From Nocardioides daeguensis (GTDB taxonomy: Bacteria; Actinomycetota; Actinomycetes; Propionibacteriales; Nocardioidaceae), in the NCBI RefSeq assembly GCF_019192965.1, contig NZ_JAHTKU010000024.1, forward strand, positions 1 through 64,000: DNA of 64,000 bases. Reading direction: 5' to 3'. The notes under the pieces were generated by a model. The model was given only the letters and a program-made list of their open reading frames with translations, was not told where the DNA came from and ran no database searches. The translations under genes were made by a program, and so were the position numbers. This document shows, piece by piece, positions 8,364-17,895 of the stretch. Every line of letters starts with the position of its first letter. Position 1 is the first letter of the stretch.

Positions 8364-9311
8364 TCAGACTTTGACGTATTTGCGGGTCAGCAGGAGTGTC
8401 GGGATCAGCGTGAGCGCCGGGCCGAGGAGCACGATGCCCGGCGGGAACAGCCCGAACAGCGCCTGCAGGTAGTCGTTCCAGTCGACCCACGGCAGGAACT
8501 CGACGTGGTCGGACAGCGCCTGCTCGACACCCCAGTGCTGGAACGCCGCGAGCACGCCGGCCGCCAGCGCCACGCCCACGATCGCGGCCACCAGCGCCTC
8601 GAGGAGGAACGGCAGCGCGATGTAGAGCGTCGAGGCACCGACCAGGCGCATGATCGCGATCTCCCGGCGCCGGGCCAGGGCCGCGAGCCGGATCGTGTTG
8701 GTGACCTGCAGCAGTGCCGCGAACAGCAGGAAGCCCGCGCCGATCCACGAGCCGTACTTGAGGACGGTCATGATCCCGAAGATCTGCCCCAGCGCCTTGC
8801 GCTGGTCCTTGATCACCGAGACCCCGTCGAGGCCCTCGAGGGCGCTGATGATGCCGTCGGCGCGCTCGGGCGTCTTGAGGGTCACCCAGTACGCCGCCGG
8901 CCACCGCTCCACGGTGACGACCGGGTCGGGTCCCTCGAAGGCGGCCTGCGTGTTGCTGCGCTTGGCCTGCTCGTAGGCGCGCTCGTAGCCCTCCTGCTTC
9001 GACTGGAAGGTGAAGGAGGCGACCTCGTCGCTGTCCTCGATCTCCTTCTCGATCCGCTGCTGCTGGTCGGCGGTGACCTCGCCGCTGGCGCAGTTGGGAC
9101 TGTGGGAGGGGTCGTCGTCGGTGCACAGGTTGACGAGGATCTTCAGCTCGTCGCCCAGGCTGTCGCGGGCGACGGTGGCCTCGCGCTGGACGAGGATGCC
9201 GATGCCCGCCAAGGACAGGGACACGAAGAGGGTGAGGATCACCGCGAGGTGCATCGACAGGTTGCGACGCAGGCCGGTGCGGAGCTCGGTGAAGACGTAG
9301 CGCAGCTGCAT
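8364..9311 (-). CDS. ftsX: permease-like cell division protein FtsX
   Basis: 315-aa membrane protein with four transmembrane segments: one near 20-42 and three in the C-terminal half (about 187-210, 228-255, 283-305). A large extracellular domain lies between the first two and contains two cysteines (NLCTDDD and SPNCASG) that may form a disulfide. FtsX transmits FtsE ATPase cycles to a periplasmic hydrolase, here probably the next gene. The conserved RREIAIMRLVGAS lies before TM3. It is 38 bp downstream of ftsE. Confidence 0.95.
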   Translation of the reverse strand: MQLRYVFTELRTGLRRNLSMHLAVILTLFVSLSLAGIGILVQREATVARDSLGDELKILVNLCTDDDPSHSPNCASGEVTADQQQRIEKEIEDSDEVASFTFQSKQEGYERAYEQAKRSNTQAAFEGPDPVVTVERWPAAYWVTLKTPERADGIISALEGLDGVSVIKDQRKALGQIFGIMTVLKYGSWIGAGFLLFAALLQVTNTIRLAALARRREIAIMRLVGASTLYIALPFLLEALVAAIVGVALAAGVLAAFQHWGVEQALSDHVEFLPWVDWNDYLQALFGLFPPGIVLLGPALTLIPTLLLTRKYVKV

Positions 9312-9349
9312 GAGGAAGGCTCTCTGGATCGGGCTGGATCGGATCCGGG

Positions 9350-10039
<690 letters not shown>

Positions 10040-10046
10040 TGACCTG

Positions 10047-10052
10047 ACGGTA
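10047..10052 (-). promoter_or_regulatory. -10 box, probable leaderless promoter of ftsE
   Basis: TACCGT on the minus strand is separated by 7 nt (CAGGTCA) from the GTG start of ftsE. It faces the TAGGGT box of the divergent gene about 95 bp away. Confidence 0.5.
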
Positions 10053-10143
10053 CGCGACGCCCGAAGGTGACCGGTGGACGCGTCCCCGGTGGGTCGTGGG
10101 CACGTCGGGCACGTCACGTCGCCGGGTCCAGACACCACGTCGG

Positions 10144-10149
10144 TAGGGT
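10144..10149 (+). promoter_or_regulatory. -10 box, probable leaderless promoter
   Basis: TAGGGT, a good actinobacterial -10 hexamer, ends 7 nt before the GTG at 10157. This supports that GTG rather than the one at 10148, which overlaps the box. Confidence 0.55.
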
Positions 10150-10156
10150 GACGTCC

Positions 10157-10792
10157 GTGCCGACGGTCCTGCGTGCGCTGCTCCTCTCAGCGGTGATCAC
10201 GATCGCAACCGTCGCCGTCGGGGTCGCTCGTTCCGGCGACGTCACGCTCTCGCGCGAGCCCGCCGCCTACCGGGCCACTCCCCTGGCCGACTTCGATACG
10301 ACGAAGGCCGTCGTGCAGCGCGCACCGTTCTGCGACCTCGTGCCCGCGGCCGCGGTGAAGCAGGCGCTCGGCGGCGAGGCCACGCTGGCGGCGTACGACA
10401 ACGGGGAGCAGTCCGACGCCTTCCCGGCCGGCGACGTCGCCCACGAGTACGGGTGCCGCTTCTCGCCCACCGACACCACCGTCGCCGGCGAGGCGCGGGG
10501 ATGGGTGTTCGCGCCGCCCGTGACCGCGGACGCGGCGCAGGCCATGGTGAATGCGGCGCTCCCCAAGACCTGTACGGCGCTCGCCTCCGCGCCGGCGTAC
10601 GGGACACCGTCCGCGGGGATGCTGTGCGCCGGCGACGGCGCGCAGACCGTGTCCTTCCGCGGCCTGTTCGGCGACGCGTGGCTGGCGTGCAGCCTGAGCC
10701 TGCCCGCCGACGTCGCCCAGGACGACCTCGTCGACCGGGCGGGGCGCTGGTGCGTGGCGGTCGCGCAGGCGGCGTCGGTGCCGCTCACCTGA
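10157..10792 (+). CDS. membrane-anchored or secreted protein, DUF3558-like
   Basis: 211-aa protein with an N-terminal hydrophobic segment (LRALLLSAVITIATVAVGVA) that could be a signal peptide or anchor; no lipobox cysteine is present. The exported part begins with FCDLVPAAAVKQALGG and contains EYGCRFSP and later paired cysteines, a pattern resembling DUF3558-type actinobacterial surface proteins. Function unknown. It is divergent from ftsE and lies between ftsE and prfB, where many actinobacteria have no gene. Confidence 0.7.
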   Translation: MPTVLRALLLSAVITIATVAVGVARSGDVTLSREPAAYRATPLADFDTTKAVVQRAPFCDLVPAAAVKQALGGEATLAAYDNGEQSDAFPAGDVAHEYGCRFSPTDTTVAGEARGWVFAPPVTADAAQAMVNAALPKTCTALASAPAYGTPSAGMLCAGDGAQTVSFRGLFGDAWLACSLSLPADVAQDDLVDRAGRWCVAVAQAASVPLT

Positions 10793-10794
10793 CC

Positions 10795-10814
10795 GTCTGA
10801 CCGATCGGCCAGAC
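10795..10814. promoter_or_regulatory. 20-bp near-perfect palindrome
   Basis: GTCTGACCGATCGGCCAGAC, with one mismatched pair, begins 2 nt after the stop of the preceding gene and lies 73 bp before the metalloprotease start. The near-absent loop favours a protein-binding site over a terminator, although either is possible. Confidence 0.4.
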
Positions 10815-10886
10815 TTGCCGGGACCATCGTCCTGATCGCGCCGGCGACCCGTCAGCGCGGCCCCCCGGCCGACCGATCGTGTCTTC

Positions 10887-12671
10887 ATGCAGCACGTCCT
10901 GCGCAGAGGCACTCTCGGACTCGCCGGCCTGGCACTCGCCGTCGGCGCGCTCGCGCTGCCGGCCGCCGCGGCGCCCGAGCCCGACGTCCCCGGACTCACC
11001 GCCGCCGAGCAGCACCTGCTCGCCACCGACCCGTCGGTGGACGTCGCCACCGACGGCACCCTGTTCGCCGTCGACGAGTGGCAGCCGCCGACCGACGTTG
11101 CGTCGTCGAGCGCCTCGGACACCCCGTCACCCGCCGTCGCCGAGACCCTCGCCGCCACGGCGAGCGTCGGCACCTTCTCCCTGCACAGCCGCCCCGGTGC
11201 GTCGCGCAGCATCTACCTCGACTTCGACGGCGGCAGCCTGCTCGCCACCAACTCGTGGCTCCTCAACGGGCTCAACAGCCTGCTGTTCGGTGGCTGGTCG
11301 ATGGACGGGCTGTCCCTGCTGTTCTCCGACAGCGAGCAGTCCGTGATCCGCGAGGTCTGGGCCCGGGTCGCCGAGGACTTCGCCCCCTGGGACGTCGACG
11401 TCACCACCCAGGAGCCGCTGTACGGCGGCCTGTTCCGGGTCTCGAGCAACGATCCGACGTACGGCGCCCGGGTGGCGTTCACCAACGACACCGGCGTCCA
11501 GACCCAGCTGTGCGGCGGCGGCTGCGGCGGCATCGCCTGGATCGGCACCTACGACGAGATCTCCTCCGGCGGCGAGCAGCACAGCCCGGCCTGGGTGTTC
11601 CCGTCCTCGCTCGCCCAGAAGGCGAAGAACATGGCCGAGGCCGCCTCGCACGAGGCGGGGCACACCCTCGGCCTCTCGCACGACGGCTCCGGCACCAGCG
11701 GCTACTACGCGGGGAACTCGCTGTGGGGCCCGATCATGGGCAGCCCCTACTCCTCGGCAGTCACCCAGTGGTCGAAGGGCGACTACACCGGTGCCAACAA
11801 CCAGCAGGACGACCTGGCGGTCATCGGTGCGCACGGACTCGCGCCGCGCACCGACGAGGCGGGCAGCACCCCGGCGACGGCCGCGGCGCTGACGACCCTG
11901 CCCGACAGCGGGGGCATCATCTCCAGCCCGTCGGACAGCGACTGGTACGCCCTCACCGACTGCACGGGCACGCTCAACGCCACCGCCTCTCCGGCCGCGC
12001 TCGGCCCGAACCTCGACATCACCCTCGAGCTGCGCAACGCCGCCGGCAACGTGATGGTCTCCAACGCCCCGCAGACGACCAGGACCACGTCCGGCATCAG
12101 CGGCCTCGGCGCCTCCCTCAACGTCGCGCTCACCGGCGGCCCCTACTACCTGGCGGTGTCGGGCGGCGGCTCGGGGGCCGGCGGCGCCGGCGCGTGGGGC
12201 AGCGGCGGGTACGACGACTACGGCTCCCTCGGCAGCTACCAGCTCCTCATGGCCGGGTGCGCCGGCGGCTCCGGCATCCCCGTGCCCCCGCCGACCGAGA
12301 TCCCCTTCGACCCCTCCGGCGACCCCGACCCGGTCGCCGATCCCGTGGGCACACCCACCTCGCGACCCGGCACCCCGCCCGCGCCTTCCGTGCGGAAGGG
12401 CGCTCGCGGCGGCCGGATCACGATCGGTGCCACCTGGACACCGCCCGCCGCCGGCGGCGGCCGGATCACCGGCTACGTCCTTCAGGCCTACCGCCTCGAC
12501 GCCCGCGGCCGGGTGCTCTCCCGCAAGAAGACGGGCGTGCTGTCCGGCGCCGCGACGACCGCCGACCTGGTCCTGCCCCGCAAGGGTCGCTGGGCCGTGC
12601 GGGTCAAGGCCCGCAACGACCTCGGCTGGGGATCGTTCAGCCCGCGGTCAGCGGCCGCGAAGGCCCGCTGA
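10887..12671 (+). CDS. secreted metzincin-like zinc metalloprotease with PPC-like and Fn3-like domains
   Basis: 594-aa exported protein. The signal peptide (GLAGLALAVGALALPAAAA) ends near residue 30. A catalytic zinc site HEAGHTLGLSHD lies near residue 258 (HExxHxxGxxHD, metzincin type), preceded by a cysteine-rich loop LCGGGCGG. After it, residues about 315-455 resemble a bacterial pre-peptidase C-terminal domain (SDSDWYAL, DITLELRNAAG). Residues about 490-594 form a fibronectin-III-like module after a Pro-rich linker. It probably degrades external protein. It converges on prfB with a 6-bp gap. Confidence 0.85.
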   Translation: MQHVLRRGTLGLAGLALAVGALALPAAAAPEPDVPGLTAAEQHLLATDPSVDVATDGTLFAVDEWQPPTDVASSSASDTPSPAVAETLAATASVGTFSLHSRPGASRSIYLDFDGGSLLATNSWLLNGLNSLLFGGWSMDGLSLLFSDSEQSVIREVWARVAEDFAPWDVDVTTQEPLYGGLFRVSSNDPTYGARVAFTNDTGVQTQLCGGGCGGIAWIGTYDEISSGGEQHSPAWVFPSSLAQKAKNMAEAASHEAGHTLGLSHDGSGTSGYYAGNSLWGPIMGSPYSSAVTQWSKGDYTGANNQQDDLAVIGAHGLAPRTDEAGSTPATAAALTTLPDSGGIISSPSDSDWYALTDCTGTLNATASPAALGPNLDITLELRNAAGNVMVSNAPQTTRTTSGISGLGASLNVALTGGPYYLAVSGGGSGAGGAGAWGSGGYDDYGSLGSYQLLMAGCAGGSGIPVPPPTEIPFDPSGDPDPVADPVGTPTSRPGTPPAPSVRKGARGGRITIGATWTPPAAGGGRITGYVLQAYRLDARGRVLSRKKTGVLSGAATTADLVLPRKGRWAVRVKARNDLGWGSFSPRSAAAKAR

Positions 12672-12677
12672 GCCGGA

Positions 12678-13796
12678 TCAGCTCTCCTGCGCCTGCTCGG
12701 CGCCGCGGCGCCAGCGGATGCCGGCCTCGAGGAAGCCGTCGATCTCGCCGTCGAAGACGGGCTGCGGGTTGCCGGTCTCGTAGCCGGTGCGCAGGTCCTT
12801 GACGATCTGGTACGGGTTGAGGACGTAGTTGCGCATCTGGTCGCCCCAGCTGGCGGCGACGTCGCCCTTGAGGTCCTTCTTGAGCGCGGCCTCCTCGGCC
12901 TTCTTCTTGGCGAGGAGCTTGGCCTTGAGGACGATCATCGCGGCGGCCTTGTTCTGCAGCTGCGACTTCTCGTTCTGGCAGGACACGACGATGCCGGTGG
13001 GGATGTGGGTGAGGCGGACCGCAGAGTCGGTGGTGTTGACCGACTGGCCGCCGGGACCGCCGGAGCGGAAGACATCGGTGCGGATGTCGTTCTCGTCGAC
13101 CTCGATCTCGTCGGTCTGCTCGAGCTGGGGCACGACCTCGACAGCGGCGAAGGACGTCTGGCGGCGGCCCTGGTTGTCGAAGGGGCTGATCCGGACCAGG
13201 CGATGGGTGCCGACCTCGACGGAGAGGGTGCCGTAGGCGTACGGCGCATGGATCGCGAACTCGGCCGACTTGATGCCGGCCTCCTCGGCGTAGGAGACGT
13301 CGTAGACCTCGACCGGGTACTTGTTGCGCTCGGCCCAGCGGGTGTACATCCGCATCAGCATCTCGGCGAAGTCCGCGGCATCGACACCGCCGGCGCCGGA
13401 GCGGATCGTGACGATCGCCTCGCGCTCGTCGTACTCGCCGGAGAGCAGGGTGCGGACCTCGAGGCCCTCCACGGCGGCCTTGACCCGGACGAGCTCGGCG
13501 TCGGCCTCGGCCAGGGTGTCGGCGTCGCCCTCCTCGGCAGCGAGCTCGGCGAGGACGCCGAGGTCCTCGATACGCTGCTGCAGGCCACGGAAGCGCTCGA
13601 CCTGGCCCTGCAGCGAGGAGAGCCGTCCGGTGACCCGGGTGGCGTTGGCCTGGTCGTCCCAGAGGTCGGGGGCAGCCACCTGCTCGCCGAGGTCGGCGAT
13701 CTCACGCTCCATCTTCGGCAGGTCGAGGACCTGCTCGATGGTGTGCATCGTCGCAGTCAGCTGCTTGATCTCGGCGTCGTAGTCGGGGCCTGCCAC
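12678..13796 (-). CDS. prfB: peptide chain release factor 2
   Basis: 372-aa class I release factor for UGA and UAA codons. The GGQ motif occurs in GGPGGQSVNTTDSAVRL, and the stop-recognition tripeptide SPF in ISPFDNQGRRQTSF identifies RF2 rather than RF1. The reading frame is continuous, so the programmed frameshift seen in many bacteria is absent, as in other actinobacteria. The start VAGPDYDAEI is a GTG at 13796 with a TAACCT box 8 nt upstream and no Shine-Dalgarno site. Confidence 0.96.
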   Translation of the reverse strand: MAGPDYDAEIKQLTATMHTIEQVLDLPKMEREIADLGEQVAAPDLWDDQANATRVTGRLSSLQGQVERFRGLQQRIEDLGVLAELAAEEGDADTLAEADAELVRVKAAVEGLEVRTLLSGEYDEREAIVTIRSGAGGVDAADFAEMLMRMYTRWAERNKYPVEVYDVSYAEEAGIKSAEFAIHAPYAYGTLSVEVGTHRLVRISPFDNQGRRQTSFAAVEVVPQLEQTDEIEVDENDIRTDVFRSGGPGGQSVNTTDSAVRLTHIPTGIVVSCQNEKSQLQNKAAAMIVLKAKLLAKKKAEEAALKKDLKGDVAASWGDQMRNYVLNPYQIVKDLRTGYETGNPQPVFDGEIDGFLEAGIRWRRGAEQAQES

Positions 13797-13804
13797 AAGG
13801 AGCA

Positions 13805-13810
13805 AGGTTA
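13805..13810 (-). promoter_or_regulatory. -10 box, probable leaderless promoter of prfB
   Basis: TAACCT on the minus strand lies 8 nt before the GTG start; the intervening TGCTCCTT is not a ribosome-binding sequence. Confidence 0.45.
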
Positions 13811-14002
13811 CGGCGCGCACGCGGAATCACGCAGCCGGGGCACCACCGACACCGAGCGAAGGTTAAAGAAAACGTGAACCCTTCTCACAAAACCCGTGTA
13901 CGACGCGTCACAACCTGCTTGAATCCCGCTCACTCCCTCCGCCACACGGTCCCCGTGTCCGTCCTTCTCGGGTGGCACCCCCTCCTCACGGGACGGTGAC
14001 GC

Positions 14003-17000
14003 ATGCTCCCTGCGCCGATCGACAACACACTCCTGCCCAGCGGGCGGCGACGCCCGCACCGCGCGTTCCGACGACGCATGGCCTGGCTCAGCGTCCTGGC
14101 GACCATCGTCGCCGGACTGGTCGCCGCCGCGCCGCCGGTCCAGGCGGCCCAGGCCACCGGCGACGACGTCGCGACGTGGAACCCCGGGTGGTCGTGGACC
14201 TACCAGACGACCTTCCGCTACACCGCGGACACCGCCGACGTCACGATCAACGAGAACGTCACCTATTCCGTCGCCGGCATCGAGAGCTTCCAGGGCCAGA
14301 GCGCCTACAAGCTGAACATCAGCGGCACGATCACCGGTGGCGGTGGAACCGCCGCGGTGGACGGCGTCGGCAACGCGACCCTCGGCAACTTCTCCGGGTC
14401 CGTGAGCGGCACGCGGTACGTCCGCCGCTCCGACCTCGCGCTCCTGCAGGAGCAGCAGCGCCAGAACCTCAACGCGAAGGCGTCGGTCTCGATCCTCTCG
14501 ACCAACATCACGGCCACCGTCGACCTCGTGATGACCCCCCGCGGCGGCTGGCGCGCCATCGACTTCCCGGTCGAGGCCGGCCAGGCATGGCACAACGACG
14601 TCGACGTCGACTACAACGGCGGATTCAGCTACGACGCCGGCAGCTACGGCAGCGGCGCCGACACCTTCGACGGCGTGTTCGCCCTCGACGCCCCCGCGGC
14701 CGTGACCAACGCCAGCATCAGCGTTCCGGCCGGCAGCATCGCCACCCGGCGCGTGCACTCGCAGAGCGCCGACGGCCAGCTCGTCAGCACGCACTGGTGG
14801 TCGCCGGCGCACCGCAACGACGCGCAGGAGTACCTCAAGCTCCCCCTCGACGGCGCGACCCTCACCCTGGACCGCAAGCTGTCCGCGTCCTCGACGCCCG
14901 CGTCCTCGACCACCGTGAGCACGACGATCACTCCGTCCCTGACGTGCGCGGGCGGCGAGGTGGCCGTCACCGGCCGGCTCAGCACCGGCGCCGCCGGCAT
15001 CCCGGTCACGGTGAGCCTGGACAAGTCGCCCGCCACGCCCGGCCAGATGACCACCGTCACCACCTCCACCACCACCGGCGGCAACTTCACCGCGACCCTC
15101 ACCGCGCCGGCGCAGGCAGACGGGCTGGAGAAGAACGGCGCCCGCGGAAGCTGGGGCGTGCTGGTCAGCGCCGGCACTGCGACCAACGCCGCCACCCTGG
15201 TCGTGACGCCCAAGAACTGCAGCACCCTGACCTACACCGGCACCACCTCGGCGCCCCAGGGCAGCACCACGACCGTCCGTGCCGTGCTCGCCGACCTCAC
15301 CGGGGGCGACGTCGCCGGGCGCAGCGTGACCTTCAGCCTCCCTGACGGCGCGAGCGCCACCGCCACCACCGACGCCGCCGGCGTCGCGGAGACCCAGATC
15401 TCGGTCGCCGGGCCGCCCCGGAGCACGACGCTGACCGCGTCGTACGCCGGCAGCGGCGGCCTCGAGGCCGCCTCGGTCAGCACGCCGTTCTCCGTCGGCA
15501 CCATCGCCACCACCACCACGGTGAGCGCGGATCCCTCGGTGGTCACCGTCGGCGACCCGGTCCGCTTCACCGCGAGCGTGACGGCGCAGCACGGCGCCAC
15601 CCCCACCGGGGCCGTCTCGTTCAACGTCGACGGCTCCGACTTCGGCGCACCGGTCCCGCTGAGCGGCGCCCAGGCCACCAGCGGCGCCCTGTCGACGCTC
15701 GGCCTGGGCTACCACACCGTGACCGCCACCTACAGCGGCTCGGGCGACAACACCGCCAGCACCTCGAGCCCGGTCACCTTCCGCGTCCGCGAGCCGCTGC
15801 TGGCCACCAGCACCTCCTCGACGGTCTCCCCGGCCTCGGCCGTCCACGGTCAGCCGGTCACCCTGTCGGCGAGCGTCTCGACCGGTACCGGCACCCCGAC
15901 CGGTGACGTCGTGTTCACCGTGGAGGGCACCGAGGTCGGCCGTGCCGGCGTCGCGCCGGACGGCACGGCCTCGCTCACCGTCGCCGACCTCCCGGTCGGC
16001 GCCAACCCCGTGGTCGCGACCTACACCGGCGACGACGTGTACGCCGGCAGCGCAGCGTCCCCGCGCACCGTGACGGTCGCCAAGGCGGCCGTCGACGTCG
16101 ACCTCGGCGCCTCGGCCAACCCGACGCTCAGCGGCGAGACGGTCAGCTACACCGCGACCGTCGCCGTCCAGGCGCCCGGAGGCGGAACCCCCACCGGCGC
16201 GGTCCAGCTCGTCGTGGACGGCACGCCCACGGGCAGCCCAGTGGCCCTCGAGGGCGGCGTGGCCGCCTTCGCGCCACTGACCACGCTCGGAGCCGGCACC
16301 CACACCGTCGAGGCCCGCTACGCCGGCACCGGGCAGTACCTGCCCGGGACCGACCAGCTCGCCCAGGTGGTGGACCCGGCCTCGACCAGCACGCTGGTGC
16401 AGGCCAACCCGTCGCCGTCGGTCCAGGACGAGAACGTCCAGCTGACCGCGTCGGTCGCCGCGGTCAGCCCCGGCTCCGGCACCCCGACCGGGACGGTCAC
16501 CTTCTACGCCGACGGCAGCCCGCTCGGCGCCGTCCCGCTGGCCGCCTCCGGCGCGGGCAGCGTCGCCACCCTCGACGTCGACGACCTCGCTCCGGGCGCC
16601 CACCAGGTCACGGCCCGCTACGCCGGCGACGCCGACTACCTGGCCAGCGAGTCGGAGGCGCTCACCCACACGGTGATCGCGGGCACCGCGGTCGTGGCCA
16701 CCACGACCACGCTCAGCTCGAGCGCCCAGCCGTCGACGTACGGCGAGCCGGTGAGCTTCCGCGCCACCGTGACCGCCGACGGCGACACCCCGGCCGGCAC
16801 CGTGCAGTTCTCGGTGGACGGTCACGACGTCGGAGGTCCGGTCACCGTCGAGGACGGCGTCGCGGTCAGCGCGGCCGTCGCCACGATGCAGCCCGGCGAC
16901 CACACCGTCATCGCGAGCTTCGTCGGCGCACCGGGCTTCTCCGGCAGCGGGGCGATCGTGACCCAGTCGGTCACGACCGCCACCGCGCAGGTGGCGCTCA

Positions 17001-17869
17001 GCTCCTCGGCTCCCGCCTCCGGCGTGGGCGAGGAGGTGCGGTTCTCGGCCGAGGTCACCTCCGCCGCGGGCGCCACCCCGTCCGGCTTCGTGCAGTTCGC
17101 GGTCGACGGCCTGGCCGTCGGCGCAGCGGTCGCGCTCGTCGACGGCGCCGCCACCAGCGCCGCTGTCTCCGACCTGGCCCCGGGCAGCCACACCGTGACG
17201 GTGCTCTACTCCGGCGACCTGCGCTACGGCTCCGGCACCGCCCAGCTGACCCAGGCGGTCGAGCGGATCAACACCTCCTCCACGCTGGCGATCGACCGCG
17301 ACTTCGCGGTCTTCGGCGACGCGGTGACGCTGACCGCGACCGTCACCCCGGCGGCGGGGCGCCTCGGCTCCCCGACCGGCACCGTGACCTTCACCGAGAA
17401 CGGGCAGGTCGTCGCGACGGCCAGCCTCGCCGCCGCGGCGAACGACACCGCGGTGGCCAGCGTGACGGTCTCCGGTCTCGGCGCGGGCAGCCACGCGATC
17501 AAGGCGGAGTACGCCGGCACCAACCGCTTCGGCGCCAGCACCTCCGGTGCCCGCAGCATCACGGTGGCCAAGCAGCCGACCGCGATCCAGGCGACGCCGG
17601 CGATCGTGTCGCTGACCCCGCTCCTGCTGCCACTGGGCCAGCTGCGCGCGACGGTCACGGCGGGCGGCAGCCCGTTGGCCGGCGTACCGCTGGAGTTCCG
17701 GGTGGGCGCGAAGCTCGTCTGCACCACGGTGACCAACGAGTCCGGGTTCGCCACCTGCAACGCGGCGACCCAGATCCTGCAGCTCACCCTGCTCGGTGGC
17801 TACAACGTCACCTACGCCGGTGACGCCAACCACCTCTCCTCCACGGCGCACGGCGCCATCCTGAAGTGA
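14003..17869 (+). CDS. large secreted protein with tandem Ig-like repeats
   Basis: 1288-aa exported protein. A basic N-region and a hydrophobic segment (MAWLSVLATIVAGLVAAAPP) form the signal. Residues about 50-400 are unique, with no recognised catalytic motif. After a Big_1-like module (AGRSVTFSLPDGAS) there are seven Ig-like repeats of about 95 aa, from about residue 505 to 1190. Each has the pattern GTPTG.V.F.VDG, a G-V/A loop and HTV.A.Y.G. It ends with another Big_1-like module (GGSPLAGVPLEFRVG). No LPXTG motif, wall-binding domain or final membrane helix is seen, so it is probably released or loosely bound. An adhesin or scaffold role is inferred. Confidence 0.82.
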   Translation: MLPAPIDNTLLPSGRRRPHRAFRRRMAWLSVLATIVAGLVAAAPPVQAAQATGDDVATWNPGWSWTYQTTFRYTADTADVTINENVTYSVAGIESFQGQSAYKLNISGTITGGGGTAAVDGVGNATLGNFSGSVSGTRYVRRSDLALLQEQQRQNLNAKASVSILSTNITATVDLVMTPRGGWRAIDFPVEAGQAWHNDVDVDYNGGFSYDAGSYGSGADTFDGVFALDAPAAVTNASISVPAGSIATRRVHSQSADGQLVSTHWWSPAHRNDAQEYLKLPLDGATLTLDRKLSASSTPASSTTVSTTITPSLTCAGGEVAVTGRLSTGAAGIPVTVSLDKSPATPGQMTTVTTSTTTGGNFTATLTAPAQADGLEKNGARGSWGVLVSAGTATNAATLVVTPKNCSTLTYTGTTSAPQGSTTTVRAVLADLTGGDVAGRSVTFSLPDGASATATTDAAGVAETQISVAGPPRSTTLTASYAGSGGLEAASVSTPFSVGTIATTTTVSADPSVVTVGDPVRFTASVTAQHGATPTGAVSFNVDGSDFGAPVPLSGAQATSGALSTLGLGYHTVTATYSGSGDNTASTSSPVTFRVREPLLATSTSSTVSPASAVHGQPVTLSASVSTGTGTPTGDVVFTVEGTEVGRAGVAPDGTASLTVADLPVGANPVVATYTGDDVYAGSAASPRTVTVAKAAVDVDLGASANPTLSGETVSYTATVAVQAPGGGTPTGAVQLVVDGTPTGSPVALEGGVAAFAPLTTLGAGTHTVEARYAGTGQYLPGTDQLAQVVDPASTSTLVQANPSPSVQDENVQLTASVAAVSPGSGTPTGTVTFYADGSPLGAVPLAASGAGSVATLDVDDLAPGAHQVTARYAGDADYLASESEALTHTVIAGTAVVATTTTLSSSAQPSTYGEPVSFRATVTADGDTPAGTVQFSVDGHDVGGPVTVEDGVAVSAAVATMQPGDHTVIASFVGAPGFSGSGAIVTQSVTTATAQVALSSSAPASGVGEEVRFSAEVTSAAGATPSGFVQFAVDGLAVGAAVALVDGAATSAAVSDLAPGSHTVTVLYSGDLRYGSGTAQLTQAVERINTSSTLAIDRDFAVFGDAVTLTATVTPAAGRLGSPTGTVTFTENGQVVATASLAAAANDTAVASVTVSGLGAGSHAIKAEYAGTNRFGASTSGARSITVAKQPTAIQATPAIVSLTPLLLPLGQLRATVTAGGSPLAGVPLEFRVGAKLVCTTVTNESGFATCNAATQILQLTLLGGYNVTYAGDANHLSSTAHGAILK

Positions 17870-17895
17870 GGCGTGCTCCCATGAAAGGAACCTCT

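Noticed and set aside
12678..13796. Programmed frameshift in prfB
   Set aside because: The frame is continuous from GTG to stop with no internal TGA near codon 25.
13808..17851. Very long open frame on the minus strand opposite the first Ig-like gene
   Set aside because: Its product is almost entirely Arg, Gly, Ala and Asp with no domain. It is the antisense shadow of a high-GC repeat gene.
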